Shown: positions 8,805 to 17,453 of the stretch, one piece after another
Position numbering within the stretch: position 1 is the first letter of the stretch
How the letters are laid out: the number at the start of each line of letters is the position of its first letter
IMG/VR virus record: IMGVR_UViG_3300025707_000006
Location: 1-64,000 of that record
DNA length: 64,000 bases
Reading direction: 5' to 3' (one strand)
Origin: a virus
Position numbers and translations under genes: made by a program
Notes under the pieces: generated by a model
The model's input: only the letters and a program-made list of their open reading frames with translations
What the model was told of the DNA's origin: nothing
The model's database searches: none

Positions 8805-10010
8805 ATGTTTTTTGATTATGAAAAAAAAGCCAAAGATAAGATAGACGAATATGAGGTTGTAAGAGGACAAGAGATCTTCATACAACCTCATCAGTGGTCA
8901 GAGATGCTTGATAAGTTTACTCGTGATGAGATCATCACTTACTTATCAACTAAGATCGAAGGGATACCATTCCCATATACTAAATATACTCCTCAAGAGG
9001 TGCATCGTGATTGGTTAGATGTTCAGTCCGACTATATGACACCAGTGGCAGGAGAGTGGGGATTACCTCGATGTCAGTTAGAGGATGCTCATACTTACAA
9101 AGGTAGGTATCTTTACTTCGCACCTAATAACAAAGGACTCAAAGTCTCTAATCAGTTCACCGAGTTCGCAAGAGTATTAGTAGACCATCGAGAATATAAA
9201 AGTGCCATGACTCAATGGACTCGAATAGGTATGAAGGGCGATAAGAGATACTTCCTTAGACCCTTTTTCACCCTATACGACAGGTCTAAAGGGGTTAATA
9301 GGAAAATGCTCTTTAACGCTATAAATATGTCTTATTACATACCTGCTCAGTTCAAACCAACACTCTCCAAAGCCATGTATAACTTCTTCGGGGCAAAGAA
9401 GGTCTTAGATTTCTCTATGGGATGGGGTGATAGGCTAGTTGGTTTCCTCGCTTCTGACGCTCTGTCGTATGTTGGTATTGACCCTAATACAAAACTCCAT
9501 GAGCCTTATGGACAAATAGATTCGTACTGTAATGCAAACAAAGAAACTAAGTTCATTTGTTCTCCAGCTGAGGATGCTGACCTAACTGATGTTAAAGTAG
9601 ACTTTATCTTCACAAGCCCTCCTTACTTTGATACCGAGAAGTATAGCCAAGAAGATACTCAGAGTTGGAAGAGATACCCCAAAACAGATGACTGGCTCAA
9701 TGGATTTCTTTACCCGACACTCAAGAAATGTTGGGAGGTATTAGAAGACGGAGGACGGATCTGCGTCAATATCTCAGACAAGGTTTATGGTGATATACGA
9801 GTATGCCAACCCATGATTGAATACATGGAGTCATTAGGTGCTACTTACGAGGGAGTGATTGGTTATAGGATGTCCAAGAGACCAGGAAATCACCATTCAT
9901 TGAACGAGGATCTGTCTAAGGTAAGTGTTTTTTGCGAACCTATTTTCATTTGGAGTAAGGGAGAAGCCCCCGAACCTAAATGGAATCAAGATAACTTCTT
10001 TGGGGTATAA
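8805..10010 (+). CDS. SPPY-type DNA methyltransferase, paralogue 2
   Basis: 401 residues, closest to paralogue 3. Both begin MFFDYEK and share long runs such as FAPNNKGLKVSNQ and VLDFSMGWGDRLVGF. The SAM motif has Met where paralogues 1 and 4 have Ala. Catalytic TSPPYFDTEKYS is intact and the C-terminus is EPKWNQDNFFGV. The start has the site TTTAGGAGA and the first ATG is used. It probably methylates an exocyclic amino group in DNA. The reason for keeping several intact copies is not visible; different target sites or subunits of one complex are both possible. Confidence 0.8.
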   Translation: MFFDYEKKAKDKIDEYEVVRGQEIFIQPHQWSEMLDKFTRDEIITYLSTKIEGIPFPYTKYTPQEVHRDWLDVQSDYMTPVAGEWGLPRCQLEDAHTYKGRYLYFAPNNKGLKVSNQFTEFARVLVDHREYKSAMTQWTRIGMKGDKRYFLRPFFTLYDRSKGVNRKMLFNAINMSYYIPAQFKPTLSKAMYNFFGAKKVLDFSMGWGDRLVGFLASDALSYVGIDPNTKLHEPYGQIDSYCNANKETKFICSPAEDADLTDVKVDFIFTSPPYFDTEKYSQEDTQSWKRYPKTDDWLNGFLYPTLKKCWEVLEDGGRICVNISDKVYGDIRVCQPMIEYMESLGATYEGVIGYRMSKRPGNHHSLNEDLSKVSVFCEPIFIWSKGEAPEPKWNQDNFFGV

Positions 10011-10039
10011 TCCTATAAGGGTCTTGAAAGGATTTAAGT

Positions 10040-11272
10040 ATGTTCTTTGATTATGAAAAAACCAAAAAAGAGAACCTTGAAGAGTATGAGGTTTTGAGAG
10101 GGAATGAGATCTTTATCCCACCCCATCAGTGGCTAGAGATGGTAGATAGTTTTAGTAGAGATGAGATCACTGATTATCTGTCTGCAAAGATTGAAGATTT
10201 ACCTTACCCCTTCACTAAGTACACACCACAAGAGATCAAGAAAGATTGGTTAGAGGTTCAGTCCGATTACATGATCCCGATTGAGGGTGCTTGGGGATTG
10301 CCACGATGTCAGTTAGACGAAGACCATACTTACAAAGGTAGGTATATTTACTTCGCACCTAATAACAAAGGACTCAAAGTCTCTAATCAATATAGTGAAC
10401 CTATGCGTTTAGAGGTAGACCATAAGCAGTTCCCAAGTGCAATGAGACAATGGACACGAACTAACCTCAAGTCCAAAAAGAGAGCGTTCCTTAGACCTTT
10501 ATGGACATTGTATGATCCGTCAAAAGGTGTGAACAGCAAGATACTTGTAAACGCTATCGGTATGTCTGGTTATATCCCAGCACAGTTCAAACCTACTTTA
10601 GCTAAGGCGATGTATAACTTCTTCGGGGCTAAAAGAGTATTGGATTTCTCTATGGGATGGGGCGATAGATTAGTTGGATTCCTATCTTCTGATGCCGAGT
10701 CCTATGTAGGATTAGACCCTAATACAAAACTCCATGAGCCTTATCAGAAGATCGCTGATTATTGTTCTACGAGTAAGACCACTAGGTTCATCTGCTCTCC
10801 TGCCGAAGATGCAGACCTGTCTGATGTTAAAGTAGACTTCGTTTTCACGAGTCCACCTTATTTCGACACCGAGAAATATAGTCAGGAGGAGACTCAATCA
10901 TGGAAGCGTTATCCAGAGACTGATGATTGGCTGAATGGGTTTCTTTACCCAACCCTCAAGAAATGTTGGGATTGCTTAGAAGAGGGAGGGAGGATATGCG
11001 TAAACATCTCTGATAAAGTCAGAGGAAACATACGAGTGTGTCAGCCCATGATTGAGTATATGGAGTCATTAGGTGCTACTTATGAAGGCGTGATTGGTTA
11101 TCGGATGGCAAAGAGGCCAGGAAACCACCACTCTTTAAATGATGAGTTGTCCAAGATGGATGTTTTCTGTGAGCCGATTTTCATTTGGAGTAAGGGAGAA
11201 GCCCCCGAACCTAAATGGAATCAAGATACTTACTTTGGGGTGTGTGAGGTCGGTCATGTGGGGAAACCTTGA
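10040..11272 (+). CDS. SPPY-type DNA methyltransferase, paralogue 3
   Basis: 410 residues, a recent duplicate of paralogue 2. It has SAM motif LDFSMGWGDRLVGF, GLDPN and SPPYFDTEKYS, all intact. The shared C-terminal PKWNQDTYFGV is followed by nine extra residues (CEVGHVGKP), as if the ancestral stop after Val was lost. The extension overlaps the first 17 bases of the next gene. A GAAAGGATTT site precedes the ATG. Same inferred activity as its paralogues. Confidence 0.8.
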   Translation: MFFDYEKTKKENLEEYEVLRGNEIFIPPHQWLEMVDSFSRDEITDYLSAKIEDLPYPFTKYTPQEIKKDWLEVQSDYMIPIEGAWGLPRCQLDEDHTYKGRYIYFAPNNKGLKVSNQYSEPMRLEVDHKQFPSAMRQWTRTNLKSKKRAFLRPLWTLYDPSKGVNSKILVNAIGMSGYIPAQFKPTLAKAMYNFFGAKRVLDFSMGWGDRLVGFLSSDAESYVGLDPNTKLHEPYQKIADYCSTSKTTRFICSPAEDADLSDVKVDFVFTSPPYFDTEKYSQEETQSWKRYPETDDWLNGFLYPTLKKCWDCLEEGGRICVNISDKVRGNIRVCQPMIEYMESLGATYEGVIGYRMAKRPGNHHSLNDELSKMDVFCEPIFIWSKGEAPEPKWNQDTYFGVCEVGHVGKP

Positions 11273-12182
11273 TGTATCTAACTTAGATGTATTGACTCCA
11301 TACATCGAGTCTGCTTTAGAGAGAAATCTCCTGTATTACAATCTCAACCCTTTTGAATTCCTAGCCTTTAAAACAAAAGGCAACTTGTTCAAGATTGAAA
11401 ACAATACCTTACATTTTGGTTGGCATGGTGTAATCGGAGCGAGGTTCTTAAAGCTCTACTTCCCCCCTATTCACTTATACGGTGATGAAGAGATTGAAAG
11501 GGAATCTGTTTTAAAAGCTACAAATGAGGGATGCTCTTTGTGGATCGAAAAGGAGCACTCGAAGGCTTTAGGTGTCAAAGCCAAAACTATCTCGGAGTAT
11601 CGAGGAGCTTATCAGCCCATATACCATAGAGACTATCAACTAGCGGGTAAGAAATATAAAAATATGAGGAGAGATAGAAATATCCTCCATTCTCTCATTG
11701 AGAGTGGTGAGTTAGAGTTTGTATTTGACTACCCCTTAAAAGGTCTTACAGGACTCAATAATGCTTGGCTAAGTCAGACTGGTCGTAAAAGGTCTGTGTT
11801 TGACTTTTGTCTTCAGAACGAAAAGCACCTCACACACAGGATCAAAAACCTAACCCTACTTAACAGAGATGGTGAGCCTATCACATCCTCTCTGTACGCT
11901 ATATATTCACCAGATAAATGGCATTGTATAGGTGCGATCTCGGACTATGGGAAGATACCTATTGGTGGGTTGCAAAGACAGTCTGATCTGTATCTGTTTG
12001 AGTTGGAGGAAAAAGTCAACTTAGTGATGGTTGGTGGGTATAGCTATAAAGAGCTGAAGTTCTCTAAATTGGCATTACCACACAGTGTTTATAGGTTAGG
12101 CACACTACCTTCCAATATAACTGTGACCAAAGATATATGGGAGTCCTTTAGACCGAAGCCTCAGACCTATTTTGGAGTGTGA
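11256..12182 (+). CDS. DUF2156/FemAB-like acyltransferase candidate, copy 1
   Basis: 308 residues from the ATG at 11256 (GAGG eight bases upstream). Homologous to the next gene: both share FPPIHLYGDEE, GKKYKNMRRDRN (here) or GKKYAKRRGELN (there) and a C-terminal WESFxPKPxTYFGV. The stretch from YHRDYQLAGKKYKNMRRDRN to IESGELEF resembles the start of the DUF2156 fold of aminoacyl-lipid synthases and FemAB-like GNAT-fold transferases. If right, it may transfer an aminoacyl or acyl group. The substrate is unknown; its place among DNA methyltransferases suggests a modified base. Family call is by pattern memory only. Confidence 0.5.
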   Translation: MWGNLDVSNLDVLTPYIESALERNLLYYNLNPFEFLAFKTKGNLFKIENNTLHFGWHGVIGARFLKLYFPPIHLYGDEEIERESVLKATNEGCSLWIEKEHSKALGVKAKTISEYRGAYQPIYHRDYQLAGKKYKNMRRDRNILHSLIESGELEFVFDYPLKGLTGLNNAWLSQTGRKRSVFDFCLQNEKHLTHRIKNLTLLNRDGEPITSSLYAIYSPDKWHCIGAISDYGKIPIGGLQRQSDLYLFELEEKVNLVMVGGYSYKELKFSKLALPHSVYRLGTLPSNITVTKDIWESFRPKPQTYFGV

Positions 12183-12183
12183 A

Positions 12184-13107
12184 ATGTGGAACTACCTAAC
12201 CCCCAAAGACTTTGAGACATTGATACCTTACTTAAAGAGTGCAATACAACGAGGGTGGAAGTATTACGATCTCTGTGTGATAGATCGTATGTGGTGTTAT
12301 AATAATCAAATCCTCTTCAAGATAGAGAACGACATATTATATGTGTCTAGGTTGCACCGCTTCATTAATAACTTAATCCATAAGATGCAGTTCCCTCCAA
12401 TCCACTTGTACGGTGATGAGGAACTTGAAAAGAAAGCCTTGCTAGGAGCTTTGGAAATAGGTGTGTCCGTAAACGCCACAAAGCAAGTCGCAAAAGACCT
12501 CGGATTAAAATACACCTTAATGAGTCAATGGGATGGTGGGTGTGAAGTGGTCTATACAAAAGACCATCTCAAAATGGACGGTAAAAAATATGCAAAGCGA
12601 AGAGGTGAGTTAAACAAAATCAAAAGGTTGATTTCTAGCGGTCAACTCATGGTCAAACTCGATAGTGATTTAGATTCTTTGTACGGTCTGTTTCAAACAT
12701 GGAAAAGGCAACAAGGGTACAAAACAGGGATGTATGAATACCTCCTTAAAAACAAAGAATACTTACCCTACTTAAAAGTCTTTAGTGTGCGTAACTCTGA
12801 TAAGGTAGTGTTTGCATCTGTGTTCCTAAACATCGACAAATCGACTTGGATTTCCCCTTGCTCAATGACGGATTATGAAAATACAGTTAGTGGGTTTCAA
12901 AGACTCTCTAAGATCCTCCTGTTAGATATGCAGGAAGATTTAGAAACGATCATCGAAGGTGGGTGGGTCACAGAAGAAATCAAAAGAGGAAAGACATTGA
13001 TCCCTCACGAGATATGGAGGATCGCTAAAATCATAAGCCCCAAAAAGCTCTCGAAGATTGAGTGGGAGAGTTTTAAGCCAAAACCGAATACCTACTTTGG
13101 AGTTTAA
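12184..13107 (+). CDS. DUF2156/FemAB-like acyltransferase candidate, copy 2
   Basis: 307 residues, a diverged tandem copy of the preceding gene. It has MQFPPIHLYGDEELEKKAL, VYTKDHLKMDGKKYAKRRGE, KIKRLISSGQL, then WKRQQGYKTG, and ends WESFKPKPNTYFGV. The ATG at 12184 is used; a GGAGTG inside the final codons of the upstream gene provides its ribosome-binding site. The same trick links this gene to the next one. GNAT/DUF2156-fold acyl transfer is the working call. Which residues bind the acyl donor cannot be judged without a structure-based alignment. Confidence 0.5.
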   Translation: MWNYLTPKDFETLIPYLKSAIQRGWKYYDLCVIDRMWCYNNQILFKIENDILYVSRLHRFINNLIHKMQFPPIHLYGDEELEKKALLGALEIGVSVNATKQVAKDLGLKYTLMSQWDGGCEVVYTKDHLKMDGKKYAKRRGELNKIKRLISSGQLMVKLDSDLDSLYGLFQTWKRQQGYKTGMYEYLLKNKEYLPYLKVFSVRNSDKVVFASVFLNIDKSTWISPCSMTDYENTVSGFQRLSKILLLDMQEDLETIIEGGWVTEEIKRGKTLIPHEIWRIAKIISPKKLSKIEWESFKPKPNTYFGV

Positions 13108-13108
13108 T

Positions 13109-15121
13109 ATGTTATTTGAAACAACATTCAACGCTGAGAGTTTCTACAAGAAGTTTACACCAATCTTAAAAGAGATCTCTGTACCAGAAAACTTAGTGCC
13201 GTTTGCAGAGTGCTTATCCGAGTATCACGAACTAGACTTAGATATTTCCGTTGAGCCTAAAGTATTTGTAGATCCACAAGATGGTGGCGACCAAAAAAAA
13301 GCCATCGTTCTTTTATCTGGAGGGATTGATAGTGCTTGGTGTCTCTTATGGGCTTTAGAACAAGGTCTGAATCCACAACCTTTATTTGTGGATGGGCTGA
13401 ACGCTTCTCAAAACTCTCGTGAGCGTAAAGCTGTCCAAGTCTTATGTGATAAGCTAGACCTGCCCCTCATCACATATAAACACCCAACCCATCTCAAAAA
13501 GCTACATAAAGATCCGTCTAATATATTCAAGATACCAGAGAGCTTTGTGAAACTACAGTATGCTCTGATGGCAATCAAAGATGACATACGAAAAGAGGGC
13601 ATAGCAGGGGTCATTGTCACCTGCCCTACTAACCAACCCGAATACATTGACCCTACTGCACCTAAGAAAGAAAATGGGGAACCGCTGACATGGTTTCAAG
13701 ACTCAGAAGAGTCTATGGAAACTTTCTTACCGTTCCTCTCCGATTATATTGGGTGGGGTTTTAAAGGATACTACCCTGTCACCATGAAAGAGCAGAAGAT
13801 AAAAGCTCTAATGGACAAAGGGATCTTTGAAGATACCTGCTCGTGCGTATGCAATCCTATGTTCTTTTCGGGTCATCGTAAGAGATCAAAACCCAAGTAT
13901 TCCAATATGTGCGGCGTGTGTTGGAAGTGCAAAGAAAACCTAGCTTTCATCAGTAAACTTAACCGAGATGATGAAGTCGTTGAAGATGAGATGCCAGAAG
14001 AGCCTCAAATGAAACCTTGGCAAAAAGGATATGAGTTAGATTATCTTAAAAGCGTAGAGGGTCAGTTCAACGCTTTTAATGACCTGTGTATTTCCCCATT
14101 CCTACAGATGAAAAAAAATAAAGTCGCAGACCACTTACACGATGGCACTTTAATCCTTAAAGACGGATTTAGGTGCATCCTTAAAAAGTCTAAAACTAGA
14201 ACGAGTATAAAAGTGTACTCGAATAGGGATCACACCCTCGCTTATAAAGATGTAGGCGAGTTCGCTATGGGTAAGTTAGTCATTGATGATGTGAGTGAGT
14301 TTAAAGAATACTGCGATAAGATTGATCAGAACATTTGGGTCATCAGCTTTGACTCGATTGAGAAAGATCTTCTCTCATGCGGGTTTGTTAAGCTAGGATA
14401 TAAATACACCTCCTTTGGTGATGATCTCACTGTGTTCCTTTTGCAAAAGCAAATCGACTTTTTCGGTACGAACACAAATAGACTAATCTTTAATGACCCT
14501 TTAGAAAGAGCTACCTGTGTGAAACTCGACTCCAACTTTGAGGTTGAGTCCATCGCAGATAAGTTAGCCGCTTACGAATTTAAGAAGCACTACTCCAACT
14601 ACAATAGTGGTGGGTGGTCAGCTATCAGTCTAAGAGGGTTTAGCGATGACCCCTCCTTCATTATCAAACCAGAAGAGATGAATGATAAATGGACGGAGCA
14701 AAACTCAGAGACAGATTTCTATCTGAGAGACACCGAAGCGTATGAATATTTTAGCGAGGTAAGGGAGATCATAAACACAGTCGCCCCAAACCAAAAGATC
14801 GAGAGGGTGAGAATAATGAAGCTCTCTGAAGGATCTGAGATTAAAAAGCATACTGATCTAGTAGATCCAGATTGTGGTGTCGGGGTAGGAGAAACAGCAA
14901 GGTTTCATGTGCCGATTAAAACAAAAGATGCTGTCTTTGAGGTATGGGGACAAAATGGTAAAGAGTCATTCTCTTTAGAGAAGGGTTCTCTATGGTATCT
15001 CGACACAAGAAAACCACACCGAGTCATTAACCCAACCAGCGATAGATACCATCTTGTTTTTGATGTCTTTGTTGATCAAGAAATAAGAGAACTTATCAAG
15101 AGATGCTTAAATGTTCTTTGA
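13109..15121 (+). CDS. QueC-like PP-loop ATPase / GNAT-like / AspH-type oxygenase fusion
   Basis: 670 residues, at least two clear enzyme domains. Residues 60-290: N-type PP-loop ATPase with SGGIDS (70-75) and a QueC-like cysteine cluster (C244, C246, C248, then CxxCxxC at C268, C271, C274). Residues about 311-460 look GNAT-like at the end (CGFVKLGYKYTSFGDDLTVF). Residues 480-660: aspartyl/asparaginyl beta-hydroxylase type 2-oxoglutarate/Fe(II) oxygenase with H581xD583, H647 and R656. QueC makes preQ0 by converting a carboxylate to amide and nitrile; the oxygenase could hydroxylate the product or a base. No other queuosine genes are visible here. The combined role is inference; the domains are directly readable. 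Confidence 0.75.
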   Translation: MLFETTFNAESFYKKFTPILKEISVPENLVPFAECLSEYHELDLDISVEPKVFVDPQDGGDQKKAIVLLSGGIDSAWCLLWALEQGLNPQPLFVDGLNASQNSRERKAVQVLCDKLDLPLITYKHPTHLKKLHKDPSNIFKIPESFVKLQYALMAIKDDIRKEGIAGVIVTCPTNQPEYIDPTAPKKENGEPLTWFQDSEESMETFLPFLSDYIGWGFKGYYPVTMKEQKIKALMDKGIFEDTCSCVCNPMFFSGHRKRSKPKYSNMCGVCWKCKENLAFISKLNRDDEVVEDEMPEEPQMKPWQKGYELDYLKSVEGQFNAFNDLCISPFLQMKKNKVADHLHDGTLILKDGFRCILKKSKTRTSIKVYSNRDHTLAYKDVGEFAMGKLVIDDVSEFKEYCDKIDQNIWVISFDSIEKDLLSCGFVKLGYKYTSFGDDLTVFLLQKQIDFFGTNTNRLIFNDPLERATCVKLDSNFEVESIADKLAAYEFKKHYSNYNSGGWSAISLRGFSDDPSFIIKPEEMNDKWTEQNSETDFYLRDTEAYEYFSEVREIINTVAPNQKIERVRIMKLSEGSEIKKHTDLVDPDCGVGVGETARFHVPIKTKDAVFEVWGQNGKESFSLEKGSLWYLDTRKPHRVINPTSDRYHLVFDVFVDQEIRELIKRCLNVL

Positions 15122-16286
15122 ATATAAGACTGAACTTAACTCACTAGACGACATTGAATATATTAAAGATGGCTATCTTCACATACGCCCTAACGAATGG
15201 AGTATGCTTCGTGAGAAATATACTAAGGAAGATATCAAAGACCATATCGCACCCATCGTTGAGTCTTTACCTTATCCTTACTCTGAGTACACAACGGAGT
15301 CTGCAAAGAAGGACTTCATAAGCCTCAAAGCGAAAAAAGAGCCATTCGTATTTGATGAATGGGTAGCACCACGCCAAGCTACTCCCCTAGAGACTACTTA
15401 TCTAGGTAAGCACATTTACCTCAACAGCTATTACAAAGGTAAAGAGGTGTCTAACCTGTTCACTCAAGAACAGAGGATGAAATGTAGCTATCGCACACAA
15501 GGTAACTCACCTTATGACGAATGGGTCAACGCTAGTAAGAATAACTCGTTCCTACGATGCTTCTTCGGTATCTGTGAAAATGACATTTATGAGAGGGGTG
15601 GGGTCAATAAACAAACCCTTAGAAGAGCATTGAAGATGCACACATATATGGCTAGTCAGTTCAAAGCTGAGTCTGCTAAAGCTCTCTATGATCTGTTCCA
15701 ATCTAAAAGCGTCTTAGATTTCTCAGCAGGTTGGGGTGATAGGTTAGTAGGCTTCCTAGCTTCAAATGCCGACTCCTATATTGGGATTGATCCTAATACT
15801 AAGCTCCATGAACCATATCAGCAAATCGTCAACCTCTGTGATACAGGTAAAGAGGTTAGGTTTATTTGCTCACCTGCTGAAAATGCTGACCTCTCTGATG
15901 TCAAAGTAGACTTTATCTTTACGAGCCCACCATACTTTGACATCGAAAGGTACAGTACAGAGTCCACACAATCATGGAAGCGATACCCAGACCTTAAGGA
16001 TTGGGTCAATGATTTCTTACTCGCTACCCTCACCAAGTGCTGGTCTGCACTTAAAGATGGTGGCCGGATAGCCATCAACATTGCGGATAAAAAAGGAGAG
16101 GACATCTGCACTCCTATGCTTGAACACATGAAGAATTTAGGGGCTACATATGAAGGGGTGATAGGATATCGAATGTCTGAGCGTGGTGGTCAGAAAACAG
16201 ATTGCCCTACTTGTGAGCCGATCTTTATTTGGAGTAAGGGTTTAACACCCGAACCTAAATGGAATTATAATGAGTATTTTTTTTGA
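15111..16286 (+). CDS. SPPY-type DNA methyltransferase, paralogue 4
   Basis: 391 residues, the most diverged of the four. It begins MFFEYK and has LDFSAGWGDRLVGF, GIDPNTKLHEPY and SPPYFDIERYS. Its end, PKWNYNEYFF, is a variant of the island's YFGV tail. It overlaps the fusion gene upstream by 11 bases. It has the same family-specific N-terminal region as the others, including MASQFKAESAKALYDLF just before the SAM motif. Methyltransferase activity is well supported by motifs; the target is not. Confidence 0.8.
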   Translation: MFFEYKTELNSLDDIEYIKDGYLHIRPNEWSMLREKYTKEDIKDHIAPIVESLPYPYSEYTTESAKKDFISLKAKKEPFVFDEWVAPRQATPLETTYLGKHIYLNSYYKGKEVSNLFTQEQRMKCSYRTQGNSPYDEWVNASKNNSFLRCFFGICENDIYERGGVNKQTLRRALKMHTYMASQFKAESAKALYDLFQSKSVLDFSAGWGDRLVGFLASNADSYIGIDPNTKLHEPYQQIVNLCDTGKEVRFICSPAENADLSDVKVDFIFTSPPYFDIERYSTESTQSWKRYPDLKDWVNDFLLATLTKCWSALKDGGRIAINIADKKGEDICTPMLEHMKNLGATYEGVIGYRMSERGGQKTDCPTCEPIFIWSKGLTPEPKWNYNEYFF

Positions 16287-16295
16287 AGAGGTGTT

Positions 16296-17423
16296 ATGCA
16301 GTTATTTAACTACAAAAAAATAGGAGGTCAGACCCTTAAATCAAAAGTGGTCTTAGATCCTGTCGTTGAAAAAGTAGCAAGTGAGTCCGACTATAAGTTC
16401 AATGGTGAAACTTCATTTGTTGTACCTGAGTTTGATGTTCCTCCCGACTTCACATTAGGAGTGATATATGGGCCGAGTGGTTCGGGTAAGTCTACCCTCT
16501 TAAAAGAATTCGGAGAAGAAGCTGTTGGAGCATGGGATCAATCTTTAGCTATAGCTTCTCAAGTAGACCCAAACCTACTCTTGAGACTCGGATTATCGTC
16601 TATCCCCTCTCTTTGCAGACCATATCATGTCTTAAGCACAGGTGAGAAACATAGAGCTGATATAGCTAAAAACCTAACAAATGGATGTGTCATAGATGAG
16701 TTCACTTCTGTGTGTAATCGAGACTTCGCTCAATCAATCTCTGTGGGACTGAGGAAAGTCATAGATCATTACGGATATAAAAATGTGGTCATCGCTACCT
16801 GCCACGAAGATGTCATAAATTGGTTAGAACCAGATTGGGTTGCTAACACATTAACGAGGCGGCTCGTAGAAGGGAGGTCGGAAAGGCGATCTTCAACTTT
16901 TAGAGTTCTACCTTGCTCAGTCGAAGTCTGGTCAATCTTCAGCGACCATCATTATCTGAGTGGAGATCTCAACAAGGGTGCTCATTGTTGGCTACTCATC
17001 AACGAAAATAATACAATCTGTGGCTTCATGTCTGCGATTGCATTACCAGGAGGGAATGTACGCAATGCTTGGAGAACACATCGAACAGTAATCTTACCCG
17101 ACTTTCAAGGTATGGGATTAGGGTCAAGACTGTCTAATGCTATAGCTAAGATGTACTACGATAAAGGATGTCGATTCTTCGGTAAAACTGCACACCCAAA
17201 GCTCGGTGAACATCGAAACAACTCTGAACTATGGAAACCCACAAGGAATAATAGAGTCAGCAACAAGAGTATGTCCTATGAAAAAATGAAGGACTCCAAA
17301 TACTCTAAAAAGTTTCTGCAAAAGCACAACAATAGAGTATGTTATGCACATGAATATATTGGCGATGGAACTATGAACTTGAAAGGTCAAGAGCCAAAAA
17401 AAGAGCATACTCCATTCTTTTGA
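16296..17423 (+). CDS. ABC-ATPase fused to GNAT acetyltransferase domain
   Basis: 375 residues. The N-terminal half is an ABC-type ATPase without membrane segments: Walker A GPSGSGKST (59-67), signature LSTGE (113-117), Walker B CVIDE (131-135) and H-loop TCH (158-160). The C-terminal half starts near SDHHYLSGDLNKGAHCWLL and has the GNAT acetyl-CoA-binding pattern LPDFQGMGLGSRL (257-269), then GKTAHP. GNAT proteins of the Mu Mom type modify adenine in phage DNA, so a base-modifying role fits its neighbours. It begins MQLFNYKK, loosely like the MFFxY starts of the island. It is the last member of the run. Confidence 0.7.
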   Translation: MQLFNYKKIGGQTLKSKVVLDPVVEKVASESDYKFNGETSFVVPEFDVPPDFTLGVIYGPSGSGKSTLLKEFGEEAVGAWDQSLAIASQVDPNLLLRLGLSSIPSLCRPYHVLSTGEKHRADIAKNLTNGCVIDEFTSVCNRDFAQSISVGLRKVIDHYGYKNVVIATCHEDVINWLEPDWVANTLTRRLVEGRSERRSSTFRVLPCSVEVWSIFSDHHYLSGDLNKGAHCWLLINENNTICGFMSAIALPGGNVRNAWRTHRTVILPDFQGMGLGSRLSNAIAKMYYDKGCRFFGKTAHPKLGEHRNNSELWKPTRNNRVSNKSMSYEKMKDSKYSKKFLQKHNNRVCYAHEYIGDGTMNLKGQEPKKEHTPFF

Positions 17424-17453
17424 TTTCTTATAACCATAGTGAGGAGTGAGACT

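Noticed and set aside
13109-15121. A 7-deazaguanine DNA modification pathway based on the QueC-like domain
   Set aside because: No FolE, QueD, QueE or Tgt/DpdA homologue is visible in the window, and the protein is fused to an oxygenase. The partners could lie outside the window, so it is not excluded, but it cannot be claimed.
7487-17423. A restriction-modification system
   Set aside because: Four methyltransferases but no recognisable restriction endonuclease, helicase-nuclease or specificity subunit. The T5orf172 protein at 17454 is not evidence of a cognate nuclease.
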